Below, in pieces: positions 43,061 to 58,200 of a stretch of 64,000 nt of DNA (positions are counted from its first letter, which is position 1; the number at the start of each line of letters is the position of its first letter). The notes beneath the pieces are model-generated. The model was not told the DNA's origin. It was given only the letters and a program-made list of their open reading frames with translations, and did not search any database. Location: NCBI GenBank assembly GCA_048213135.1, contig PS015109.1, positions 9,413 to 73,412 on the forward strand. The letters are read 5' to 3'. The translations under genes and the position numbers were made by a program. Source of the stretch: Reclinomonas americana ATCC 50394. Its lineage: Eukaryota; Jakobida; Jakobea; Jakobida.

Positions 43061-44865
43061 ATGGCAAAGTGAGTCGCTTCTCTTGTGTTGTGCATGTGTG
43101 TGCCTGTGCTTCTCTTGTGTGTGCTTCGTGCGTGTGAGATTCTTGGCGTGAGGACTGGGGGGGTGTTGTTCCGTGTGACCATTTCGCACTTGTCGCGCAA
43201 CTTGTCTCTGTCTTGTGCGTGTGCATGCGTGCATGTGCGTGTGCTTGTCGTCGTGCACTGGTGGTTTTGTGTCTGTGTGTGTGCGCGTCGTGTGTGTGTG
43301 TGTGTGTTGGAAGGGGCTGGCGTGCCGGAAGTGCGTGTTGTCATGTGCATGTGCACTTGCTCGCCCAGCGCAGTGCTCACGCAGATGATTTCCGTGCGTG
43401 TTTCCTTTGCATGCTTTCGGGCGTGCATGCGTGTGTGTATGTGTGTGTGTGTGTGCGGACGACACGCGTGTCCACGTCATTATGCCGTATTCTCCACTCT
43501 CTTGTCCGACTGTTGTGTTTTCCGGCACACTCTCCGCCCTCCTCTCTCTGCCTCAGCAGTCTCCTCTTCTCGCTATCTGCATGTGGATGTGTGAGCCTGG
43601 GTGTTGCACACCGCTTGCGTCAGCCCAGATGTATGACGTCAGACTTGCACTTGCAGGCGATTCCCTTCGATGCGCTGGGCACAGCGCAAGGATGTTGTGC
43701 TGGTGACTGTGGATCTGAGCGACACAACAAACGTGTCGGTGACCTTTGAGGAGAAGCACTTGTTGCGTAGCTCGTCCCTGTGTGCGCTGGTTGTGCAAGT
43801 CCTCGCGCTCATCTCCGCGCTCTTGCACTCAGCCACTTGACATGCAAGCGAGAGGACGTCGAGTACGACGCCCATGTGGACTTGTGGGCGGCGGTGGATC
43901 CGGCAGTGCGTCACGCGTTGCTGCTGCAGCTCTTTTTGCTGTTCTCGTTTACTGACACTTGTTGTGCAGGCATGCAAGTTTGATCGCAAGGCACGAAACA
44001 TTGGCATTCTGCTGACCAAGGCCGAGGCTGGCCCCTTCTGGGACAAGCTGCAAGCCGGCGGTCGCAACGCCAACATCTCAGTGGACTTTGAGCACTGGGT
44101 CGGTGCGTACGATCAACCACGAGTGTTCACTCACATGTGCACGTGATCTCTTCTTACGCGTATGAATTGCCACAGACGAGGACGAGGACGAGTTCCACAA
44201 GTCGGGTGCCGGCATGGGAGACTTTGACTTTGACGAGGGTGGCATGGGCGGCATGGGTGGCATGGGTGGTATGCCCGGCATGGGAGGCATGGGAGGCATG
44301 GGCGGCATGGGTGGCATGGGCGGCTTCCCCGGCATGGGCGGCATGGGCGGCATGGGCGGTGAGTGCACAGATGCAGTCTAGTTTTTCGCTTCATGCTCTC
44401 GCCTTCTTCTTCTTCTTCCTCCGTCTGGGTGCCCGGGTGCGCGTCAATCTCGCGGCATTTGTTGATGTCTGTCCGCTGTTGTGTTTTTTTGCTGTCGAAA
44501 GGCATGGGCGGCATGGGTGGAATGGGCGGCATGGGCGGCATGGACATGCAGGCCATGCTGGCGGCCATGCAAGCTCAAGGCGGCGCAGGAGGTTTTTTTA
44601 AAAAAACACGCACACGCACATCACTGCTCGTTTTGTGTTCCGCGATTTGCATTCTCACTCTGCGTGGTGTCTCTCGCGTATGACAGGATTTGGTGGCGAC
44701 GACGACGAAGTTGCGTCTCACTCTGTCTCTGCGTCGTTTGACTTTCGCGCGTCGCACTTGGTGTGCTGACCGTGATTACTGCAGGGCGACTCGGATGACG
44801 AAGAGGACGCGCTGGCCGATCTGGAGCCAAAGGCACACGAGTCCAAGGAAGTTGCGCTGTTGTGA
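43061..44865 (+). CDS. p23 (Sba1/PTGES3) Hsp90 co-chaperone
   Basis: Hsp90 co-chaperone that binds the ATP-bound, closed Hsp90 dimer in the cytosol and nucleus. Exon 1 is only 8 nt (43061-43068); spliced to 43657 it gives MAKRFPSMRWAQRKDVVLVT, the start of a CS domain. Then VDLSDTTNVSVTFEEKHL (donor GTTGCG at 43762), REDVEYDAHVDLWAAVDP, FDRKARNIGILLTKAEAGPF and ISVDFEHWVDEDEDEF, the latter matching the p23 signature around the DFxxW motif. The C-terminal tail is unusual: about 30 GGM repeats, split by an intron (about 44359-44502), then DMQAMLAAMQAQGGAGG, a GFGGDDDE exon (donor GTTGCG at 44710) and an acidic end DSDDEEDALADLEPK. GGM tails also occur in plant p23. Stop at 44863-44865, or 44920-44922 if the last GTTGCG is also spliced. 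Confidence 0.88.
44240..44550 (+). repeat. Exonic GGCATGGGC minisatellite (GGM repeats)
   Basis: Nine-base units GGCATGGGC/T encode GGM repeats in the p23 tail; the array is split by an intron, with repeats on both sides. Confidence 0.9.
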
Positions 44866-45161
44866 GGTGCCCCCCCTTGTCTCCACTTTCCCTTGTTCCT
44901 CATTCCGTCTGCGCGACAGTGAGCGTGCCTTCTCGGAGATTTTCCCCTCCGCGTCACACGGAGATTGGCGACGACGAACTACGAGGATGATGACTTGAGA
45001 CTAGGCAGTATGACGGCGATGGGAGTGTGTGCTGTGCGTGTGGATTAGCGATGCGCGGTAGAGTGTGTTGGTTTGGTGCGGTTTGGAGTGAACAAAAAGG
45101 ATGATAGTTTCTCAACTCGCGCAGCAGTTTCGATGTGACGCTTCTTCACTCGCCTCTCATT
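44866..45161. other. Convergent intergenic region
   Basis: 3' flanks of p23 (+) and eIF2B gamma (-). No feature other than untranslated sequence is seen; TCGATCGATCGATG lies just inside the eIF2B gamma end. Confidence 0.5.
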
Positions 45162-48547
<3,386 letters not shown>

Positions 48548-48615
48548 CCCTCGCAAGTCACACACAGAAGAGTCGTGATTTCGTCGATCCGATCACCCGC
48601 GCTTTCAGTGCGTTA
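48548..48615. promoter_or_regulatory. 68-bp bidirectional promoter region
   Basis: Only 68 bp separate the start codons of EIF2B3 (-) and the plus-strand gene at 48616. Both 5' UTRs and any shared promoter must fit here or overlap the coding sequences. No TATA box is seen. Inferred from gene positions. Confidence 0.5.
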
Positions 48616-51600
48616 ATGGCGTCATCATCGCTCGCTTCACCGCCCTCTGTGGTACAGTTCCACGAGGAAGGTAACACGTTGTTGTTGTCTCCCCCTACTT
48701 TCTCTGCCTCCTTCCACTGAGCATGTGTGTTCTTGTCGCGCGCGCGCGCAGCGTTTCGCGAGGCCGAAGAGTTTGGTGCGTTGATCCTGCGTTACCGCTC
48801 TTTCTCCTCGCATCGCACTCTGTGCTGAACGCTCCTGTGTGTGTGCGTGTCGCAGAGGACCTGCGCAAAGTGTTTGCTCGGGCCTGCGACACCACCGATG
48901 AGACGGGTGGCTTGACACGCATCAGTCGTCGAGTGTTCAAGCAGTCGATGATTGGCTGGCAGCTGGCGGCCGACACGACCGACGATCACAAGATGTTCGA
49001 GTCGATGTTCATGTCGCTGCTGAAGAATCGACCGAGTTGCGACACCCTTCCCTCGCACATCACCATTTGATTTCTTTGCGCTGACAACTGCGTGCAGGCT
49101 TCAAGTTCAAACACTTTGTGACGGCCATCAAGCAGTTGGTCGCTCGCAAGTACCCCGGTGTCGACATGGATATTGCATTCCGCGAGGTGCTGGTCACCAA
49201 CATTCTCAAGACGCTTGACGTCGACCAAGGTGACACGCCACACTTTTGTCCAATCCCGCCACATGTGCGCTCACCTCCACGGTGATACAGGCATTCCCGG
49301 TCACGACGATCCCGAGGTCCTGGATGTGCTCTCCGAGTACCGCCGCTGTCTTCGACGAGTTACTCCTGCGTGCGCCCCCTTGGCCACATTCGCCCTCTTG
49401 CCTCACGTGCATGCGCAGATCTTTGACGGCTACGCCGTCGACAACGTCGTCATACCGAACGCACAGTACGTGAACGACGGCGAGGACCGCGACTGGACGC
49501 CCGACATGTTCATGAAGTTCTGGAAGGACTTCAACGTCTTTCCTGGCCTGCTCTCCAAGTCCGAGCTGGCCAAGGTTCCTTCCAGCCGCTGTTGGCAGTG
49601 TGGATTCTCACTGACCGCGCTCTCCTTCACACAGGTGTGGAAGCTGGCCAATGTGGGCGACCAGTCCGACGACAACCCGTTCGAGCTCAGCTACGATGAG
49701 TTCACCGAGGCGTTTGCACGTGTGGCACTCTCCTCGTACACCACAGGTCCGCTCTCCAAGAAACACGTTGCGTTCTTAGGCGATTCACACACATCCCCTC
49801 CCTCGTGAGTCAAACTGACACTCTCTCGCGCTCGCACACAGGCCGAGAAACTGCCATACCAAAAAGTTCTGCTGCTCATCCAGTTCATCGACAAGACGTA
49901 CAAGCGTCTCACGGGCAAGGTATGCATGAGCGCCATGATTCGCCTTGCCTGTTCTCACGTGCGACTTGCATGCACAGGCAATGGACGAGGAGCGATTGCC
50001 AGTGGAGTCGAGCCTGTCTCGCGTACCCACAGTCACCAAGTTGGTCAGCGTGACAATCCTTCTTTTCACGTGCACGATGTGTTGTTGAAGTTGCTTTTCC
50101 TCACTTGGCTCTCCCTCCTTCAGTCTCCGGCCGCTGGTCCGTTCAGTGGCGGCTACCACGTGGTGGTAAGCGGACGCGGCTTTGACGTTCGGCGCATGGC
50201 ACAGCCCACCTGTCGTATCTTGTATCGGGAGACAGCCGGTGTGGTCACCGTTCCCGTGCGCGTCAACACCGACAGTGAAGCGCTCCTCGTGGTACGTGCT
50301 GATTGTGTCTGCGTTGTGCACGTCACTCGCTCTCCACTCACATCGCTGACTGTCTCACAGATACCACCCTGTGCTCAAGAGGGCCGAGTGAAGAACATGC
50401 TGACTCCGGCTACTGCGCTCTCCAGCCTCGCCACCCTTCGCATCCTCCGCGAAGAAGAGGCCAAACTCAGCTTCAGCAACGATGGCGCCACATTCGCCCT
50501 CGAGGAACTCATCTTTGCGTACCAAGGTGCGCCGAGCAAGCCCGCATAAATCATTTGCTTCTTGCTGTACAGATTCTCAACACACACAACGCAGAGGACA
50601 TTGGACCGCTGCACTTGACCACAGCCACGCTCAGTTGCGCCACCACTGCTGCTTTCTCACTCCTCCACTGCGCTCACCTGTTCTTGTGCATGCTCAGACG
50701 ACCTGCGAAAAACGTTTGTAATGCTCACCACACGCACCGATGCGTACAACTTTGACTTTCTCTTCGAGGATGGTTGGACGGCGTTCTGCGACGAACTGCT
50801 GCAGGTGCCACCCACCGACTGGACCCGCCGCTGCTTCAGCGAGTGTGGCAGCATTCACGAAAAGAGTTGCGCTTCCGAGTGTGTCCTGGACCGCGTGGCA
50901 CGTACACACGCGACCGCACCGCACGCACTGCTCATGGCCTCGCGCAGGTCCCAAGCGAGAAACTGCGCTATCGTTCACAGAATTCGTAGGGGCCACGGTG
51001 GCGCTGGTGTATCGCATTCAATTGCCGGCGCTGTCCGAACCGGACGTGACAGATGCCAATACCAGACTGCAGCAACTCGTGGACGAGGCACTGGGCTCGG
51101 CCATTGGTCGACTGGCAGTTGCGCAAGCACGCACACACACTCACACACACACACTACACGCAACTTTTGTGTGATCTAATGCCATGCGTGCGTCCAGGCC
51201 ACAAGCAAGGCGCGCGCTCGTCAAATCAAGCGGCAGCTCTTCGATCCATCCCAGTTGGGCCTGCTGCAGGAGCGCTCACTGGACGTGTACGTTGGTCCAT
51301 TAGTTGTGGGACGTATCACCGAAAAAGCCGGGGCTATGTCCGTCAGCTTCCGTCCCACTCCAGCCATCTCGTCGCACCCGTTTTTGCGCAAACCCCAGTT
51401 TCGTGCCATATTGTTATTTGTTTGCTTCTCGCCTGCCACCGACTTTGCCCCCCCACACGGCAGGCGATGGACAGTGGTCGTGTATGCGCCAGAGCACTTT
51501 CGCACGTTTGTGGAGGTGATTGAGAATGGCGAGACGTGGACCGATGCGATTCATCACATGTTGAGCCTCGGTTTCGACTTTGCGGCCCCGGAGGACGTGG

Positions 51601-52033
51601 AGTCTCGGTCACTCGTCGGCCGTTGCTGGCGGTGAGACTTACACAAGTTTTCTCCCTACTTTTTGTATGCGTCTCACCCGCGAATTCGAACAGGCTGTAT
51701 CGACAAAAGATGCTGCTCGGATGCTGCTGGGACTATCCCGGCAAGTTTGCCACTCTCGACTGGCAGCCGACTCCCATGCAACTGGATCATCCACGATGTA
51801 CAATGACCGTGTACACGCTCACCCACGTGGTGGACTCGGAGGTGAGAGGCGATGCTGCTGCTTGCTGCCTCGTTGCTTCCGCACCGCTCGCTGACCTCAT
51901 GCTGCAGAACGGGGAGACAGTGGCGCAACTGCTGACCGACATTTATCGCGTGTTCATCAAGTCGCCCTCCATTCGCGAGGTCCGAGACCTCTTGTCGCAG
52001 AGTGGAATCATGTGCAGAACGCACATCATGTAA
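48616..52033 (+). CDS. Unrecognised protein with EF-hand-like modules and an IPT-like domain
   Basis: Start ATG 48616 (MASSSLASPPSVVQFHEE); early introns are phase 1. First module: DLRKVFARACDTTDETGGLT, then FKFKHFVTAIKQLVARKYPG. Second: WTPDMFMKFWKDFNVFPGLL, SKSELAKVWKLANVG, FELSYDEFTEAFARVALSSY. Third, after the IPT-like part: DLRKTFVMLTTRTDAYNFDF, ALSFTEFVGATVALVYRIQL. Each module ends in a hydrophobic F..xF..A helix, like an EF-hand or p25-alpha pair, but canonical calcium loops (DxDxDG) are not evident. Between modules 2 and 3, GPFSGGYHVVVSGRGFDVRR (about 50135) looks like an IPT/TIG domain. C-terminal exons include YRVFIKSPSIREVRDLLSQS, stop 52031-52033. A donor at 50876 is GTTGCG. Possibly a cytoskeletal or axonemal protein; this is a guess. 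Confidence 0.55.
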
Positions 52034-52083
52034 AGAAGGCATACAAACACACGTCTTGTTGCGACTTTCATTACTATTCTTCT

Positions 52084-52116
52084 CGATCCACACACACACA
52101 CACACACACACACACA
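52084..52116. repeat. (CA)n microsatellite
   Basis: Short CA run between convergent genes. Confidence 0.9.
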
Positions 52117-52188
52117 GCGGCGTGGGGAAAAACACACATACTATTCAAAGGTTATGTACACGAGGGGAGAGACGGGGTGGTGGTGGTG

Positions 52189-52208
52189 NNNNNNNNNNNN
52201 NNNNNNNN
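52189..52208. other. Assembly gap (20 N)
   Basis: Placeholder-size gap just after the stop of the giant minus-strand gene. Confidence 0.99.
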
Positions 52209-52210
52209 CC

Positions 52211-55200
52211 TCACAGCGTGCCGAGGAGCTTGGTGCCCTCGGGTGACGGACTGCGATCGCGCTCCGCCTCCCCAGTCTCGACAAAGGCGGCCTGCGTGCC
52301 GCGGGTCGGTGTGCGCGCAGCCCAGTTGCTGGGGCTGGCCTCGCCAGGCAGACGCGGCGGCGCCGCAGACGGCAGCGTTGGTGGCACATTGACCGAGAAC
52401 GAGGTGGGCGGCGATACAGCTGAGGGGCGGCGAGCGGCACGACGAGCTGCCAGTGTCGGCGGTGCGGCACCGACAGTGGGCGGCTCATCGCTGGCGACAG
52501 GCGCCATTGGTGCCGAGGGGCTCTCCAGATGATCGTCGTCACGTGGACTGCTCGAGTGCGTGCTCTCGCTGTCGTCGTTGGCCGCCGACGACCCAGACGG
52601 CTNNNNNNNNNNNNNNNNNNNNGACGCGCAACCAGCGGTTGCGACATGGCCTCAATGGCGGCGTCGCGGCGGTGATTGAGGAAGCGAGCGACCAGCACCA
52701 CGGCCAGCACGGCGACCAGCAGCACGCCGGCACCCGAGGTGGCGGCAATGATGATCACCGAGCGCTTGTTTGACGTGGTCGGGTACGTGGCTCCGCTGCC
52801 GGAGCTCGAGTTGCCATTGCCACCCGTGTCACTACCGCCAGGAGTCGGCGTCGGTGTGGGCGTCGGCGCCGGTGTCGATGGGTCGGCAGACGGAATTGGC
52901 GTGATAGTGTTGCTGGCACTGTCGGCGGTGGACGCGTCGCTAGTCGTATCCACGGTAGTGATGGACGCCTCGACGACGCTGAGGCCACCGAGGACCGGTG
53001 CAGGAGCCGCAAGCACGGCAGCGAGCTTGCTCGTAACCGCGTCGAGGTTCACCACAGGGCCGTCGCCCGAGCTACCAGTGTCGGCGGCAGGATCGGTGGC
53101 ACCAGTGAACTTGCTCGGCTGGCCCAGGTTGACAATGACAAAGTCGACGCTGAAGGCCGAGGCACGTGTCGTAATCGCGCGGGCACTGGTGGCGCTGGTG
53201 TTGCGAGTGACGCTGACAATCTTGATTGTACGCGGGTCAATGGCCAGCAGCGTGGCGACGTTACTGATGAATTGATCGGCTGTTCATGCAGTGCGCAGTG
53301 AGTCTCACAGGTGGCAACAGAGAGGACCGCAAGGGAAGAAGGCGGACGCACCGTAGAAATCGGAAGTGGTGAGCTGCAGCTTGACCGACACAAACACCGT
53401 GGACAGGATGCGCACGTAGATGTTTGGCGAGTCGCCACGAATGTTGACGGTAATTTGGCGCGTCGCCGGCGGTACTTCGTAGAAGTTGCTTCCACTCGGG
53501 TCCTGCCATCGGAGAGAGAGACAACAAGAGTGAGCGTGGATGACAGCAATTGATGTTATGACGACCACGAATTGACAAACCGTAAGTGCCGGCGCCTTGT
53601 TGGCAGTGTTGACCACGTTGCCGCCGGCCCACACTTGCAGCACAAACGGTCCAATATACGGCATAGTGTACATCAAGGCGTCGGTCTTGCGCACCGGGTT
53701 GAGCAGGTACACACGCAGATTGTTCGGGTTGGTGTTGGTGAACTCGAAGCGGTACGCCTTATTGACCTCCACAGCAAAGACTGCGAATACAACCGAGGGC
53801 GTGAGCACATCGGTGTCGCACACATGTCAACAACAAAACAGACGCACAGAAAGTGGACAGGCGGAGCAAGCTGGTGTGCACGCCGTTCCAGCGGTGATCC
53901 ATGGGACCTATTGTCGGACACACACACGAGCAGATGAGCATCAAAAAAAGAGAAGGCGCGTTTCAATCTCTTGCCACTCACCATTGACGTAGTAAGTGGT
54001 CTTGTACGGGCTGGTGATCTTCACCGGACCCAGACGACGCTCGTACGTGTCAGGATCCTTCGACTCGAGCACGGCCAGTGCCACCGGGAAGCGGTTGCAC
54101 TTGTAGGCGTTCCACTCGCGCACCAACGTGCAACGAGCGGGGTCCACCAGGCCGGGGTGGTTGGCAATCACCACCGCATCCACTGGCACGGCCGGCGCCA
54201 GCGACGTCGTCAGCATGGAGCCGTCCATGTCCTTGAAGAACACATGCTTGGGACGTAAGGGGGGAGCAAAAAAAGTATGATAAGTACCAAGGGTTGAAAA
54301 GAGAGGAAGCGAGACAACACAAGGACATATCATCGCAGTCCATGTCGACGCAGTCGGTCGGGTTCACCCAGGCCGGATCCGGCGGGTAAATGTGGAACTT
54401 GGAGCGCTCGTCCGTGTTGATCCACTTCATCGAGTACATGTGATGGCTGTGCTGCGCGTCGGGAGACTCTTGGTTGTTCTCAATTCCGGATGAGGTGATG
54501 TTGCAAGTGAGGCCGTTGTACGTGTAGTACCAGTCGGCGAGGGTGACGCCGCGGTATTCAACGAGGCCAGGCACAATCGGATCGCCCTTTGGCTTCCACC
54601 CTGCATTGATTATAAAAAAAAGCCACACGTGCGTCAGCACTACCAATGTTACCGACCGTAAAACATATTTCGACCCAGCGACGCAACATGGCAGATCCTT
54701 CTTGGCCGGCGGCATGTCCTTGCAATCCTCGGCAAACACGCTACCGTGGATACCGAGATTGTACGCACAGCTGTTGTCGCGCTGGCCGACGATGAGAATG
54801 TTCGAGAACATGCTCTTCTGATCCGAGCGTGCAGCCACTGAACCGCAATTGCCAGCGCCAATGCCGCGCGCGTTGTACGCCAGCACGGCCGTGTTGACCT
54901 CCAGATTGATCCAGTTGTACGTGTACACACCAAACTCATCATTGTCGAATGCAAGCGCGTTGTTGAGGCGACCGCAACCTACAGCGGAAAAGAAACGTGA
55001 GACATTCACACACACCGCGACAGAGTTATCAGTTTCCACCACAAAAGACGCAACGTTGGCCGTCGATTCCCCACAGGAAGATACCAAACTTGGCGCCGTG
55101 TGCCACCGGGTTGGTGACAAGAGTTGGCGTGCCAGAGCCGTCGCAGTTGGTGAGGACGGTGAGGATGCCGAAGTCGTCTGAGCCAGCCACACGGACATTG

Positions 55201-58200
55201 TCGAGAATGTTGCCGGCGACCTTGAAGTTTTCGACACCGGCGAGGATGTCGACCTGCTTCGCGTGCAGCGCAGGGCGCTTGGTCACGTCGAAAATGACGG
55301 TGCGGCTGATCAAGTTGCCGCCACCCATCAGGCGAATCGACGAGCGATACGAGCGGTACAGGACCGAGTTGGTGAGGTTGAGAGCGTTGGGAGTGTCCAC
55401 CCAAACGTTGACGCCCATGCCGTAGTCAAAGACGGTGCTGTTCACAGTGCTCATCTTCTCCTGGCCGGTGAAGTGCAAGCTGCGCAAGAAGAGAGAGATA
55501 CGGCGGTGAGCACGACCACCACCATCACCACGCATTTCACCGCCGATGCATCACTCACCAAGCACGCTCGCCGTCCATCTCACCGCAACCAGTGATGCGC
55601 ACATTGTTCAAGTCCACCTGACCCGACACCTTCTTGTTGAGGAGCCAGAAGGACGAGGTGCGGATGTGCACGCCTGGGACGACACGAAGAAAAGTCAGCG
55701 AAAAAAAAAAAAAGGAACGACAACGAGTGTGGCCCAAAGAAGTAACCTTGCCACGGATCGGCATTGCCGCGAATGCTGATGTTGCGGTCCAGCAGGGCCA
55801 CTTCGGTGCGCAGATCAACAGTCACACCGTCGACCACACGCTTGCTGCCGTAGTGCGTGTACGTCAGCGGCGCGTTGAGGGTGATCTTGCCGGCACCGTT
55901 GTTTGCGGTCACAGTGCGGGTCTCGGTCTGCGTGCGGTCGCGACCGGACGTGCCAATGACAATGCGCGAACCGACAGCCCAGTCAACATTGTCGGCCAAC
56001 GTGAGCAGGTTGGAGTTGGCGGGCGCATCAACGTTCAGCAGCGTCCACGGATGAGACGGCTGCTTGCCGTACAGGCGGAGAAGACCGGTCACCAAAATGT
56101 ACTTTGGTCCCAGGTCCAGCTGCTCCACAATCGGCAGCGGCGTGAACGTCTGGTTGTAGCCGTAGACGACGATTTCTGAGTTGAAGGTGTACGGGGCATC
56201 CTTGGAGCCGGCCGTCAACATGCCGCCACGAATGTAGATGCGCTGGCAGTTCAGTTGCACGTTCTTGTTGTCGAGGCGCAGCTCGCCGTCAATGACGAGG
56301 GCGCCGATCAGAGGAGTCACCGGCACATCCATCAACATGATCCAGTCACCAATAATGGTCACTATACACACACAGACGAAGCAAGTTTAGCGACGAAGAG
56401 GCATTTGCAACAAACCACCCACCCACACTCGAAGTTGCTCACCATCTTCACCGGCAACTGGCACAGCTCCGCTCGGCCACACCGTGGGATCCGACCAGCG
56501 CACAATGGTGGACGGCGTGCCAGGCGTTGTCGGCGCCTTGGCGCAGCCACTCTCAGGGCACTGCGAGGCACTCCAGGACATGCGGTTGAAAGCCTTGCCC
56601 CAGCCCGACGCGCGGGTGGCCAGATACGTCTTGTTCACCGTGTCGTTGCGGTAGTGGTAGAAGGTACCGAACGGAAGCGTGGGGTCACGAATGTTGTCAG
56701 GACCCGAGTCACCGTACACACGCGCACCGTTCACGTTCACCACAAAGTGATCGCGGTAGTCAAAGTACGGCCAGCGGAACGTCACCGTCTCGCGTGCCTG
56801 CGTACCGTCAATGCCCAGCAGCGACCAGTCGTTGTTGACGCTCGACAAGTCGGCGTTGCCGAGAACCTTGAGTGAGTACAAATTGTCGTTCATGGCCACA
56901 ATAATGGCAAAGCCGAACTGTGGGTTGCCGCCAAACTTCGGGAACGTGGTCTCGAGACCCGTCTCGTTGCCGTAGCGCATACTAGTGTTGTTGAGCAGCT
57001 TCACATTCAGCGGCTTGAACTGCAACGAGTAGCCTGGCTGAATGCCGTTGACTTCCACGCGTCGGAACACTGGTGGATGAAATTCAAGGGGCAAGGTGAG
57101 TGGTAAGCGAGGGCACAATAAGAGGGCAAGCGACGCAACAGAGCGAGCGGTCGCAAATGAGACCATCGTACATGTCGATGATAGAGGTGGAGGAGATGCA
57201 GCCAGGCACACGCAGATGATCCCACATGTGGAAGACCACAGACGGCTGGTAGTAGCCGGGAACCAGAGTGCCGTCGAGATCCTTCGCAATGTCCTTCTTC
57301 GTCCACCAGAACTGGATGCGCCTGGTGGTGTCGATGTAGGTGGTGTTGCGGAAGTAATGAGTGTGCGCGCCGGCCGTCTCCACCTTCTGCTGGTAGCACT
57401 CGGAGCATTGCGAAATGCACCCACGGTGGTGGAAACCAATGCAGGTCAGACCGTCAACGATGAAGTTCTCAGAATCAGGCGTGCGAATGCCGTTGGAGTC
57501 GGGACGGCGCGGATGGCCGCCGACAAAGTTGGGCGTCTCGTCCACAATGACCGCATTGACCAGAGCGGGGTTGCCGTAGGGCGCCTCATCGGTGGTCACG
57601 GCCTCCCAGCTGATCTTGAAGGCGTCGGCCAACTTGAAGTCGACGTACTTGACATCGCCCATGCGACCGGCCCAGAAGTTGTCTTGTCCGTTCTTGTAGC
57701 CCAACAAGCCCTACACAAACAAAGTGAGCACGCACGACACAGATGAATAAGCATCCTTTCCCCTCCGCGCCACCAACTGCACCTTGTAGACGGCCTGCAC
57801 GGTGGGGTTCGAGGAGAAGGAGTCGCCCTCCTGGCACGGCTTTAAGCGGGGGCGATGGCCGCGGTCGTCAATAAACACGCCAAACTGGCCGTTGGAGTGC
57901 ACGACGTTGTCCTCGTGCACACCAAGACGCTCGGCTTGCGGGCAAACTGTAGTGGTGGCCGATGGGCCGCCGGGATTGACCGGCAAGCGGTACCAGAAAC
58001 CGAATCGCTGCGAACCGGCGGCGTGGTTATTGCGGTGCTTGTTGTTCGGGTTGGTGACCCAGAAAATGGCCGGCTGGGTGTCGGTGTTTAGCGCCGAGGT
58101 GAGGTTGTACACGTTGATGCCGAGGTTGTGGTAGAAGTCGTTGTTCGTCTCAATGCCGTCCTCGATAAAGAAGGCGTGTCCGCGAATCGAGTACGCCACA

